From a virus: 20,448 nt of DNA. The stretch lies in the IMG/VR virus record IMGVR_UViG_3300042868_001564, positions 1-20,448 of that record, one strand, 5' to 3'. Of this stretch, positions 1-5,523 are shown one piece after another; the first letter of the stretch is position 1; every line of letters begins with the position of its first letter. Position numbers and translations under genes: made by a program. Under the pieces are notes generated by a model, which was not told where the DNA came from, made no database searches, and was given only the letters and a program-made list of their open reading frames with translations.

Positions 1-29
1 ACCATACCTATGGACAATCCTGTACTTAA

Positions 30-269
30 TCACGACTCTTCTGGCTTACCGGCCAGCTTAGCCATGCGGAACATGTCGTCACTAACCAAACGCATTTGGA
101 ACTCCTCCTCGTGCGCCCATGCGTGGCACGTGTAGTGCGCCTTGACATCGCCGTCATCGCGGTGGTACTTCTTCGTGTACTTCTCTGCACGTTGCAGAAT
201 CTCAGACAGTGCCACTGCATCCTTCGGGGACATTGCGAATTCGTTGTATCCAACTGTTACTATCATCAT
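30..269 (-). CDS. Hypothetical small phage protein (79 aa)
   Basis: I do not recognise this protein. It is 79 residues, soluble in appearance, starting MMIVTVGYNEF, with a His- and acid-rich middle (HYTCHAWAHEEEF) and no signal peptide or membrane segment. The frame is open further upstream to 425, but that extension overlaps the end of the VWA gene. The chosen start, a double ATG at 264-269, has an AAGGAG ribosome binding site 7 bases upstream. It starts 10 bases after the stop of the VWA gene, so it is probably the last visible gene of the leftward unit that begins at the 2933-2961 promoter. A link to the ATPase/VWA pair is possible but only positional. Confidence 0.75.
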   Translation of the reverse strand: MMIVTVGYNEFAMSPKDAVALSEILQRAEKYTKKYHRDDGDVKAHYTCHAWAHEEEFQMRLVSDDMFRMAKLAGKPEES

Positions 270-279
270 GTCAGTCTCC

Positions 280-1491
280 TTAATCTTGTATATGAATCGT
301 CTTACCGATGGGCGAGACCACATCGTTGCCACCAACGATGGCCCACATAACAGGAGCAGTCCAGTCGCTCCCCCAATCGCTACCCACGTAACCATCTGTA
401 AGGACAATGATGCACTGGGGTTCAATCTTCTTCTCCTTCAAGTACTCAGACACACAGCTTGGGCTTGTGCCACCACCGCCTCGGGGCTTGGTAGAACTAA
501 CAATGTTAGGTACCTCTGCTTCCGTATACGTTTCGTGCGCAGCCATTTCGCTATCCCAATAGATCAAGTCCACAATCTCAGGGCTTACCTCTTCGGCGAT
601 ACCCTTAACCTCGGACAAAAACTCTGCCAGTTCCTCGTTGCCGATAGAACCAGACGTGTCGATAGCTACAACCAAGTGCCCAACTTTCTCACCGATCATG
701 CTCGGCATGTACACACCACTGGATAGGAACCTACGGTTAACCCTGCGCCACGATGACGTGTCCTTGCTATGACACATGGACTTCACGTAGTCACGCAGCA
801 CCTCGCGCCAGTTGACCTTGGGTTGTAGTAGCTCTTGCATCTCACGGTCAAGCCCACCTGCACCCTCACCCACCTGCTTCTTGTGCGCCAGTAGCCCTTG
901 GCGAATCGCTTGGTCAATGTCACGCTCCAGCTCCTTCTTCTCCTCGGCGGTCATCTCCTTGGCACCGTCCCAGTCATGGTCGTCCATGCTGCCGTCACCA
1001 TCACCACTGCCACTCTTACCCCCCTGCGCATCTTGCTCCTGCTTCAGGATGTCGAACACCTGCTTAGAGTTCATACCCTTGAAGCGCATGTCACACATAC
1101 CCATGGGCTTGTTGATGTGTGGGCCTTCCCGATATATAGGCATGGCAATCACCGACTCGCTCGGGTCTAGCTCCTTGAGCATCAGGTTAATCACATGGTC
1201 ACAGGCAATGTTCGCTAGCTGTGCGTCAACATCATGCAGCTTCTTCCACGTAGTCAGGTGCCGATACATCTTGTGCCCTGCCTCATGGGCGATGACAAAG
1301 CACAGCTCACGGTCATGCAGCTTCTTCACAAACTCACGGCCATAAATCTCATCACGTCCGTTAGTACATGCAGTCGGTACGTTGTCGGCTACCTTAGTGC
1401 GACCGATCATCATCACGCCCTGCAACAGAGCAAACTTCTGATTACGCATCAGGCTAATCTTGGCCTTCTGCAACTTACGTTCTTCTAACAT
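280..1491 (-). CDS. HExxH metallopeptidase-like plus VWA domain protein (DUF2201-like)
   Basis: The 403-residue protein has two domains. The N-terminal part carries a zinc-peptidase signature HEAGH at residues 69-73, with His78 nearby, followed by the NIACDHVINL stretch (94-103) typical of DUF2201-type proteins. An acidic Gly/Asp-rich linker (157-176) leads to a C-terminal von Willebrand A domain with an apparently intact metal-binding (MIDAS) set: DTSGS at 278-282, Thr342 after a Gly run, and TDG at 365-367. Proteins of this kind are usually encoded beside MoxR-type AAA+ ATPases, as here (1789-2853). The likely role is an adaptor or effector whose conformation is driven by the ATPase; whether the peptidase is active is unknown. 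The ATG lies inside a 13-bp palindrome and is 2 bases after the TAA of the preceding gene, which suggests translational coupling. No strong Shine-Dalgarno is seen apart from that coupling. Confidence 0.9.
   Translation of the reverse strand: MLEERKLQKAKISLMRNQKFALLQGVMMIGRTKVADNVPTACTNGRDEIYGREFVKKLHDRELCFVIAHEAGHKMYRHLTTWKKLHDVDAQLANIACDHVINLMLKELDPSESVIAMPIYREGPHINKPMGMCDMRFKGMNSKQVFDILKQEQDAQGGKSGSGDGDGSMDDHDWDGAKEMTAEEKKELERDIDQAIRQGLLAHKKQVGEGAGGLDREMQELLQPKVNWREVLRDYVKSMCHSKDTSSWRRVNRRFLSSGVYMPSMIGEKVGHLVVAIDTSGSIGNEELAEFLSEVKGIAEEVSPEIVDLIYWDSEMAAHETYTEAEVPNIVSSTKPRGGGGTSPSCVSEYLKEKKIEPQCIIVLTDGYVGSDWGSDWTAPVMWAIVGGNDVVSPIGKTIHIQD
497..509. repeat. 13-bp palindrome CTAACA-N-TGTTAG (exact), inside VWA gene
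   Basis: Exact copy within the coding sequence, minus-strand centre T, encoding part of P-N-I-V-S. Far from any start codon. Confidence 0.9.
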
Positions 1492-1497
1492 TGTTAG
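1485..1497. repeat. 13-bp palindrome (exact), stop/start junction
   Basis: Contains the TAA of the 95-residue gene and the ATG of the VWA gene on the minus strand (TAACAATG). Confidence 0.92.
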
Positions 1498-1781
1498 TTC
1501 CTTTCGTTTCGTTTTCCATCTTCAACATTCAGCAGGAAGCGAATCATGTCCGTTGCCTCCTGCTTATCCTCATACGTACCTATCTCTAAGCGCTTAGTGC
1601 CGCTCACCGTATGCTCCCACCGGATAATGGTCACCCGATACGGCGCACCATAGGGCAGCGCAAACATCTTGGTCTCTATGTTCACGGTGTACCCGTAACG
1701 CTTGAGAAGTCTGGTCAGCCACGCAATCTCCTCGAACCCACCGGGCCAGTCTTTTTCTCGGTATATCGCTGCGTACAACAT
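1494..1781 (-). CDS. Hypothetical protein between MoxR ATPase and VWA genes (95 aa)
   Basis: I do not recognise this protein. It is 95 residues, with a helical N-terminal half (MLYAAIYREKDW; WLTRLLKRYGY) and a beta-rich middle (PYRVTIIRWEH), ending in a charged tail. The frame is open upstream to 2066 inside the ATPase gene. The start at 1781 is preferred because it begins 7 bases after the ATPase stop and sits in a variant of the 13-bp palindrome that holds the start codons of two other genes. Its TAA stop lies in the palindrome at 1485-1497, together with the ATG of the VWA gene. Position between the two genes suggests it is co-translated with them and may be a third partner; that is inference. 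Confidence 0.75.
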   Translation of the reverse strand: MLYAAIYREKDWPGGFEEIAWLTRLLKRYGYTVNIETKMFALPYGAPYRVTIIRWEHTVSGTKRLEIGTYEDKQEATDMIRFLLNVEDGKRNERN

Positions 1782-1787
1782 TGTTAG
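1775..1787. repeat. 13-bp palindrome variant (11/13), gene start
   Basis: Holds the ATG of the 95-residue gene; two mismatches in the left arm. Confidence 0.6.
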
Positions 1788-1788
1788 C

Positions 1789-2853
1789 TCACAGCAGGTC
1801 TTGGTTCTTAGCCACCCATGCAGCGAACGCCTTGCAACTGAACGCAATGCTCTGCTTGGCTGGTGCCTTGGCAATGTTGATCGCAAACACTGCTTGCCAC
1901 TCGGCGTCGAACCGCTCGATGTACTCCATGAACGGCGTGATGGTCTCCTTAGTGATACGCGAGATAGCGCCAAACACCACGATAGAACAAGCACCGGGGC
2001 TCGTCGGTACCGCCGCTGTCTTAGGGCTAGTGATCGTCGCCTCCCACGTTGGAAGCTGATCGGCAAACTCTATGTATGCTTGCATATCCCGTGCACCTGA
2101 CTCACCGATGGCACCAGTCAACGCGGCAATCACTGCATCGCTATCATTCTCTTTGCGAGTCCTAACAATGTTAGATGCAGTCTCCAATGAACGTGGGGAT
2201 ACGAACGCATTCTGGTTGCGCTTGGGGTTGTAGATGTACGGGTTGTCGTTCTGCCCACCCTCGGTATACGATGCCAACACTTGAGGGAACCGACTCACCC
2301 ACGCAATCACCTCGGGCGATACGTCCTTGTTGATGGCCCACTCAATCCATTGCTCGGCATTGGGCTTGCTGATAGTCACCGGCACCAGTCGGTTGCGGCT
2401 ATGTGCCTTCAGGTTGTCACCCACACCGTCCGTGGTCAGGTTACCCGTAAGAAACACAATGAACTTCTTGTTCAGGCTGATGTCACCCAGTCGAGGGTTC
2501 GCCTTCTCTAGCATGGGGTGCAGCATATTCTTGACCGGGTCGGCACCCTTAGTGAACTCGTCGAGCATGATGACGATAGGCTCGCCGGTATGCACACCGA
2601 ATCGTGCGTTGGGATAGTAGCGGGTCGTCTTGGTCTCGTGGTCAATCACCGGCATGGCAATGTCACCTAAGTCCATGTTCGGCACGTCGATATAAGCGTG
2701 CGCGTAACCCAGTCGGCCAGAGATCATCTCCAAGAGGGATGACTTGCCAATGCCCGGCTCACCCTGCAACAGGAAGCGGGTCTCGGGGTTGCTGCAAATC
2801 AGGTTCGCAGCTTGCTTGAGGGTAATTGTTTTACCAAACGATACTTCAGCCAT
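1789..2853 (-). CDS. MoxR-family AAA+ ATPase
   Basis: The 354-residue protein is an AAA+ ATPase. Walker A is GEPGIGKSS at 31-39, Walker B is IVIMLDEF at 93-100, sensor 1 is the Asn in LTGN at 135-138, and a candidate arginine finger lies in HSRNR (151-155). The layout matches MoxR-type ATPases, which remodel proteins or metal centres together with VWA-domain partners; such a partner is encoded two genes downstream (280-1491). The start is firm: AGAAGGAG lies 6 bases before the ATG. The gene is first behind the promoter at 2933-2961, with a leader of about 75 bases that begins with a stem-loop (2896-2929). A 13-bp palindrome copy lies inside the gene at 2162-2174 and encodes Ser-Asn-Ile-Val-Arg. 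Confidence 0.92.
   Translation of the reverse strand: MAEVSFGKTITLKQAANLICSNPETRFLLQGEPGIGKSSLLEMISGRLGYAHAYIDVPNMDLGDIAMPVIDHETKTTRYYPNARFGVHTGEPIVIMLDEFTKGADPVKNMLHPMLEKANPRLGDISLNKKFIVFLTGNLTTDGVGDNLKAHSRNRLVPVTISKPNAEQWIEWAINKDVSPEVIAWVSRFPQVLASYTEGGQNDNPYIYNPKRNQNAFVSPRSLETASNIVRTRKENDSDAVIAALTGAIGESGARDMQAYIEFADQLPTWEATITSPKTAAVPTSPGACSIVVFGAISRITKETITPFMEYIERFDAEWQAVFAINIAKAPAKQSIAFSCKAFAAWVAKNQDLL
2162..2174. repeat. 13-bp palindrome (exact), inside ATPase gene
   Basis: Exact copy; encodes S-N-I-V-R part of the ATPase. Confidence 0.9.
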
Positions 2854-2895
2854 TTCTAACTCCTTCTAATACGGGCAAAATCGCCCACTCTGAAC

Positions 2896-2929
2896 GGCTA
2901 CATTAGATACTCTATCCCCTAATGTAGCC
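2896..2929 (-). promoter_or_regulatory. Stem-loop at 5' end of the ATPase transcript
   Basis: Two perfect 11-base arms (2896-2906 and 2919-2929) flank a 12-base loop. The predicted transcription start from the adjacent promoter falls at about 2926, so the mRNA would begin almost directly with this hairpin. It could protect the 5' end from decay or be a DNA operator over the start point. The same arrangement is seen at the two other leftward promoters with unrelated arm sequences. Confidence 0.65.
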
Positions 2930-2932
2930 TCT

Positions 2933-2961
2933 ATTGTAACACATTGTGACACTTATGTCAA
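2933..2961 (-). promoter_or_regulatory. Strong sigma70-type promoter for the ATPase/VWA unit
   Basis: On the minus strand, TTGACA (2961-2956), a 17-base spacer and TACAAT (2938-2933) form a near-consensus promoter. The -35 box overlaps the TGA stop of the 57-residue gene upstream. An imperfect palindrome (GTAACACATTGTGAC, 2936-2950 on the plus strand) covers the -10 box and part of the spacer. This is a likely operator. The flanks and spacer end are nearly identical to the promoter at 5495-5523. Confidence 0.85.
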
Positions 2962-3131
2962 GCATTCAGGTCTCGTCCACCTCTCAGCGCATACGCCTTG
3001 ATGTGTTTCAAACTTGGCCGCAGGGATACGAATCGCTCCTTCGCTACCTCCATGCTGCTGGCCTCAATGCTCTCCGTGTGCCACATCCCGAACCGACTGC
3101 TCCAGCCGGTCACTAAATAGTTGCATAACAT
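2958..3131 (-). CDS. Hypothetical small protein (57 aa)
   Basis: This 57-residue reading frame starts MLCNYLVTGW and ends RDLNA. I do not recognise it, but it looks like a compact beta-alpha domain (ESIEASSMEVAKERF helix). Its ATG at 3131 lies in a copy of the 13-bp palindrome with one mismatch (3125-3137), 2 bases after the TAA of the preceding gene, exactly as at the VWA gene start. Its TGA stop is part of the -35 box of the ATPase promoter. The stop context (AATGCTTGACA) is the same as at the end of the 5520-5834 gene. Good start and stop coupling to neighbours supports a real gene despite the short length. Confidence 0.7.
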   Translation of the reverse strand: MLCNYLVTGWSSRFGMWHTESIEASSMEVAKERFVSLRPSLKHIKAYALRGGRDLNA

Positions 3132-3137
3132 TGTTAG
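3125..3137. repeat. 13-bp palindrome variant (12/13), stop/start junction
   Basis: One mismatch. Contains the TAA of the 61-residue gene and ATG of the 57-residue gene. Confidence 0.8.
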
Positions 3138-3319
3138 CTCTCCTCTAATAGTTTCAACATGCTTTTCAGCATCTTCAGTGGTTGGTCGTCGCAGATCACG
3201 GTATAGGTATTGATTGCTGCCAGTATGCGCAGCAGCTCCTTACTCTCTACCGAATAAGTTCCGTCCCCGTACCAAAGTGCGTTTTGTACTAACATGTACT
3301 TATATTTATTTTTAGCCAT
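3134..3319 (-). CDS. Hypothetical small protein (61 aa)
   Basis: A 61-residue protein beginning MAKNKYKYMLVQ, with a C-terminal amphipathic helix (LKMLKSMLKLLEES). No family recognised. It overlaps the end of the preceding gene by 8 bases (ATGGCTAA shared in two frames), and its own TAA stop sits in the palindrome that also holds the start of the 57-residue gene. It therefore lies in a chain of translationally coupled small genes. Confidence 0.7.
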   Translation of the reverse strand: MAKNKYKYMLVQNALWYGDGTYSVESKELLRILAAINTYTVICDDQPLKMLKSMLKLLEES

Positions 3320-3785
3320 GCCACTCTTCCAGTTGCTTTAGCTGGTGCGCCAATGACATGACCTCGGTCTTAACGTAGGCCCAGTCCCGGTACACAGCGT
3401 CATTTAGGATTAAGCGGTCTGTATGACTAAGCGTAAGAAACCCCGGCGACAAGTCACTCATGTGCCCACAGTCGAACCCGAATACCCGTCTGTCGTTCAT
3501 CACGTCCGCGAACGTCAACCCACCATGCACTTCAATATTGCTGAACGGGTCATCGTTGTAGCTCGCGGCTTCGAACGGCGGAGTATTCGGCACTGACACA
3601 TACCCACACAGGTGCATCATCATCTTATTGCGCTTAATCATGCACCCGTACCCAGTAGCTTCATCTACCCATTCTTCAGAGTCCGGCTCGTTGTCCCATG
3701 GTCGGTCGTCCTCTAACAATGTTAGTTTTTCGCGCATAGTCAGGAGTTCCTCCGCGTTCATGCCAGTTCCCTCACTTGTCTTCAT
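3312..3785 (-). CDS. Hypothetical phage protein (157 aa)
   Basis: I do not recognise this acidic protein of about 157 residues. It has Cys in GYGCMIKRN and FGFDCGHMSD, but no clear zinc motif, and a helical C-terminus (LAHQLKQLEEW). The frame stays open upstream to 3881, within the previous gene. The start is probably the third of three consecutive ATGs (3783-3791), because AAGGAG lies directly before the triplet and gives a 6-base spacing to the third; ATG 3761 with a GAGGGA site is an alternative. It overlaps the previous gene by 14 bases. A palindrome copy at 3713-3725 encodes Leu-Thr-Leu-Leu inside the gene. Confidence 0.75.
   Translation of the reverse strand: MKTSEGTGMNAEELLTMREKLTLLEDDRPWDNEPDSEEWVDEATGYGCMIKRNKMMMHLCGYVSVPNTPPFEAASYNDDPFSNIEVHGGLTFADVMNDRRVFGFDCGHMSDLSPGFLTLSHTDRLILNDAVYRDWAYVKTEVMSLAHQLKQLEEWHG
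3713..3725. repeat. 13-bp palindrome (exact), inside 157-residue gene
   Basis: Exact copy; read in another frame, encodes L-T-L-L-E. Confidence 0.9.
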
Positions 3786-4023
3786 CATCATCTCCTTCTT
3801 CGGCCCGTAATCTTTCCTCGTATATGTCGGCGAGTACACGCACGATACTGCTGAACGACACGTCATGTTGTATCGTTGCATGAATCAGCGCATAGCTAAG
3901 CACTGAGAGCATCTTGTCAGGCTCACGCCCCGCCATGCTCAGAACGATTGACACCTTGGCGTGCATGTCGTCGTGGTCTTTTCCCTTGAGGGGCTCGGCC
4001 CCTCGGTTGCGTTCGTAACTCAT
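3772..4023 (-). CDS. Hypothetical helical protein (83 aa)
   Basis: An 83-residue protein starting MSYERNRGAEP. It is mostly helical (HAKVSIVLSMAGREPDKMLSV-type segments) with a very acidic C-terminal tail (EEGDDDEDK). No family recognised. The start at 4023 has GGAG 5 bases upstream and forms an ATGA overlap with the stop of the DpnD/PcfM-like gene; an upstream in-frame ATG at 4053 lacks this support. Small coupled gene of the leftward early unit. Confidence 0.72.
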   Translation of the reverse strand: MSYERNRGAEPLKGKDHDDMHAKVSIVLSMAGREPDKMLSVLSYALIHATIQHDVSFSSIVRVLADIYEERLRAEEGDDDEDK

Positions 4024-4190
4024 GCTAGCTCCTCGATTGATTCGAGCGTCCACTCACCACCACGGTCAGTAGCTCCACCCTTTAGTTCTTCCATCGCAAG
4101 GGTCTCGGCTTCGTCCTCGCTATCGGCATCCACAGTTACCACTACGTATGCTTCGTACTTCATCTCCACCTCGTATGTCCTCTTGCTCAT
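4020..4190 (-). CDS. DpnD/PcfM-like small protein (56 aa)
   Basis: A 56-residue frame, start MSKRTYEVEM, with the pattern of DpnD/PcfM C-terminal-like proteins: a beta strand (TYEVEMKYEAYVVVTVDA) followed by DSEDEAETLAMEEL helix. These are small phage and plasmid proteins of unknown role. It is coupled on both sides by ATGA overlaps: its start overlaps the stop of the 46-residue membrane protein gene, and its stop overlaps the start of the 83-residue gene. Family assignment is from pattern memory, not a search. Confidence 0.7.
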   Translation of the reverse strand: MSKRTYEVEMKYEAYVVVTVDADSEDEAETLAMEELKGGATDRGGEWTLESIEELA

Positions 4191-4327
4191 TTCGTTTCTC
4201 CAGTTATTGGTACGCAGCTAGATGCAGGCACCATTGGCACGTTGGTGTAGTGTTTCCGGTATCCCGCAGAATAGAGAAACCCCATTAGCCCCACGATGAC
4301 GGCCACAAGTAGATAGAACCCCTTCAT
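4187..4327 (-). CDS. Mini membrane protein (46 aa)
   Basis: A 46-residue protein with one hydrophobic segment at the N-terminus (GFYLLVAVIVGLMGFLY, about residues 3-19), then a short polar tail with Pro and one Cys (PASSCVPITGETK). A single-pass inner-membrane peptide is likely. The frame is open upstream to 4435, but the ATG at 4327 has GGAGGAG 5 bases upstream and an ATGA overlap with the previous gene's stop. Function unknown. Confidence 0.7.
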   Translation of the reverse strand: MKGFYLLVAVIVGLMGFLYSAGYRKHYTNVPMVPASSCVPITGETK

Positions 4328-4524
4328 TTCATCTCCTCCCAGCCGAACCGCTCGGCTTGTGCGTGATAGATAGAACCCTTGTTTGTAGTAACTTTGTGCA
4401 GGGCTTTGGCTTCTAACAATGTTAGGTTGTCCCACTGCATCTTCACCGTCTCCCCGTTGTTAGGGTCGGTTACTTCGAGTAGGAACGTATACATCCCCGG
4501 TGCCGTTTGTGTTTGCTTGTTCAT
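4324..4524 (-). CDS. Hypothetical small protein (66 aa)
   Basis: A 66-residue protein, start MNKQTQTAPGMYTF, with beta strands followed by LLEAKALHKVTTNKG, and ending GWEEMK. No family recognised. The start has AAAGGA about 9 bases upstream. The stop overlaps the start of the mini membrane protein by 4 bases. An exact copy of the 13-bp palindrome (4413-4425) lies in the coding sequence and encodes Leu-Thr-Leu-Leu. Confidence 0.72.
   Translation of the reverse strand: MNKQTQTAPGMYTFLLEVTDPNNGETVKMQWDNLTLLEAKALHKVTTNKGSIYHAQAERFGWEEMK
4413..4425. repeat. 13-bp palindrome (exact), inside 66-residue gene
   Basis: Exact copy; also encodes L-T-L-L-E, in a different gene. Confidence 0.9.
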
Positions 4525-4535
4525 CTCGTTGTCCT

Positions 4536-4844
4536 TTAGTTAGTTGTTAATGCCAGTCCACACACGCCGTGCTCGGCTATCTTGCGCATGTCCACGGTGC
4601 TACGCTTGGCAGTCTCCACCCCGCTCGGTCGGCACTGACTTTGATGTCGGTTAGTTGACACGCTGTACCTATCCTCGTTCTCGAACCATACGCCCTCGGC
4701 GTATATGAACATGGGGAAGTGCACCCCGTAGCTATACACCACATAGGCACCGTGGCGCTTGTTCTCGCCCCACGTGTTGCTACCCTCGAACGGTAGCAGC
4801 TTCTCCACGTAGTACCGTGCGTCTCTGTTTGCTATCTTTTTCAT
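4536..4844 (-). CDS. Conserved-looking phage protein with RYSV..NRHQSQCRP motif (102 aa)
   Basis: A 102-residue protein, MKKIANRDARYY at the start. The central part (YVVYSYGVHFPMFIY, W, DRYSVSTNRHQSQ) recalls a family of small phage and plasmid proteins of unknown function that share a Tyr/Phe-rich strand and a Ser/Thr-x-x-His-Gln-Ser-Gln motif; this is recognition from memory. It begins 2 bases after the stop of the zinc-finger gene. The ribosome binding site is weak (GGGGCTGAGC before the ATG), so expression is probably coupled. Confidence 0.75.
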   Translation of the reverse strand: MKKIANRDARYYVEKLLPFEGSNTWGENKRHGAYVVYSYGVHFPMFIYAEGVWFENEDRYSVSTNRHQSQCRPSGVETAKRSTVDMRKIAEHGVCGLALTTN

Positions 4845-4846
4845 GC

Positions 4847-5083
4847 TCAGCCCCTTATGCTTTTGGGGTTAGTCTGCTTTAACGTTAGGGGTGCGCTAGC
4901 AGGAGTAACCAATTGATAGGCACCCTTGCTGTATTCCTGTATCACGCACCATGACATACGCTCCACTGTTGCGGCTTCCTCACCGCAGAATAAGCACACC
5001 CGGTAACCTAGGGCAAATCTGCGTGGGTTTATGTCGTCTCCGCACTCTCGGCACGCAGCAAATAGTTGTTTGGTGTTACTCAT
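4847..5083 (-). CDS. Small DksA/TraR-like zinc-finger protein (78 aa)
   Basis: A 78-residue protein whose first half holds a C4 zinc finger: CRECG, then INPRRFALGYRV, then CLFCGEE. The spacing and the Ile-x-Pro-Arg-Arg part resemble the DksA/TraR finger; similar small proteins occur in phages and end with an Ser-Lys-x-x-Tyr-x-Leu-Val-Thr segment as here. DksA/TraR proteins bind RNA polymerase, so a transcriptional role is possible but unproven, as the coiled coil of DksA is missing. The ATG at 5083 is chosen over 5086: GGAG is 6 bases upstream and the codon overlaps the TGA of the mini-protein (TGATG). Confidence 0.75.
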   Translation of the reverse strand: MSNTKQLFAACRECGDDINPRRFALGYRVCLFCGEEAATVERMSWCVIQEYSKGAYQLVTPASAPLTLKQTNPKSIRG

Positions 5084-5178
5084 CATGGTCTCCAAACTAA
5101 GATATCCAAACAAACTACCGCAATCGCCAGCAGGAATACAACCCGCTCGATGGTCTCTAGTCTTGTGTTCGTTTTCAT
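5083..5178 (-). CDS. Mini membrane peptide (31 aa)
   Basis: A 31-residue frame, start MKTNTRLETIER, followed by one hydrophobic stretch (VVFLLAIAVVCLDILVW). GGAG lies 6 bases upstream of the ATG, and the TGA stop shares a base with the ATG of the zinc-finger gene. It fills the gap between two genes exactly, with a plausible single membrane helix. Such peptides are easily missed. Function unknown. Confidence 0.55.
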   Translation of the reverse strand: MKTNTRLETIERVVFLLAIAVVCLDILVWRP

Positions 5179-5192
5179 GTGCTGCTCCTGCT

Positions 5193-5393
5193 TCAGATGT
5201 TGTATCCGTTGAGGAAGCGTGCGGCTTCTAGCACGTTGTCGGGCTCTACGATTGTTAGGCCCTCGTACTCGTTGTCGATATCACCGAACTCCATGCTGCC
5301 GTCGATGTCCATGTCTGGGTCGATGGTGTTGGTGTTCAGGTAGTGGGCGGGCATGAAGCTGTTCCATCCCGTGTCGGTTGCGCGTGTCTTCAT
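5193..5393 (-). CDS. Hypothetical acidic protein (66 aa)
   Basis: A 66-residue acidic protein, start MKTRATDTGW, with an Asp-rich middle (DPDMDIDGSMEFGDIDNEYE) and a helical end (NVLEAARFLNGYNI). No family recognised; the composition would fit a protein that mimics DNA charge or binds a basic partner, but that is speculation. The start at 5393 has AAAGG about 7 bases upstream; the longer frame to 5414 would need a TTG start. It is the first gene behind the promoter at 5495-5523. Confidence 0.7.
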   Translation of the reverse strand: MKTRATDTGWNSFMPAHYLNTNTIDPDMDIDGSMEFGDIDNEYEGLTIVEPDNVLEAARFLNGYNI

Positions 5394-5454
5394 ATCTAAC
5401 CTTTCTAATTTCAATTACATTGTTAACATTGGACTTCAGATTTACTTCTGATTG

Positions 5455-5491
5455 GCTTGGAGGCTTTGTTACGTTATCCTCCTTACCAAGC
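5455..5491 (-). promoter_or_regulatory. Stem-loop at 5' end of the small-gene transcript
   Basis: Six-base arms (gcttgg 5455-5460; ccaagc 5486-5491) enclose further pairing (ggagg 5459-5463 with cctcc 5478-5482, as an alternative). The predicted transcription start of the promoter at 5495-5523 is near 5488, so the RNA would begin with this hairpin. It is less regular than the hairpins at the other two leftward promoters. Confidence 0.5.
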
Positions 5492-5494
5492 TCT

Positions 5495-5523
5495 ATTGTA
5501 ACACATTGTTACGTCTGTGTCAA
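5495..5523 (-). promoter_or_regulatory. Strong sigma70-type promoter for the small-gene cluster
   Basis: On the minus strand TTGACA (5523-5518), a 17-base spacer and TACAAT (5500-5495). The TGA of the ribbon-helix-helix-like gene is inside the -35 box. A perfect palindrome with a 3-base centre, GTAACA-CAT-TGTTAC (5498-5512 on the plus strand), covers most of the -10 box and the spacer, where a bound protein would block RNA polymerase. It should drive 5393 down to 2958. Confidence 0.87.

Noticed and set aside
142-726. Plus-strand open frame of 194 codons opposite the VWA gene
   Set aside because: Antisense to a gene with clear motifs; no ribosome binding site or recognisable protein.
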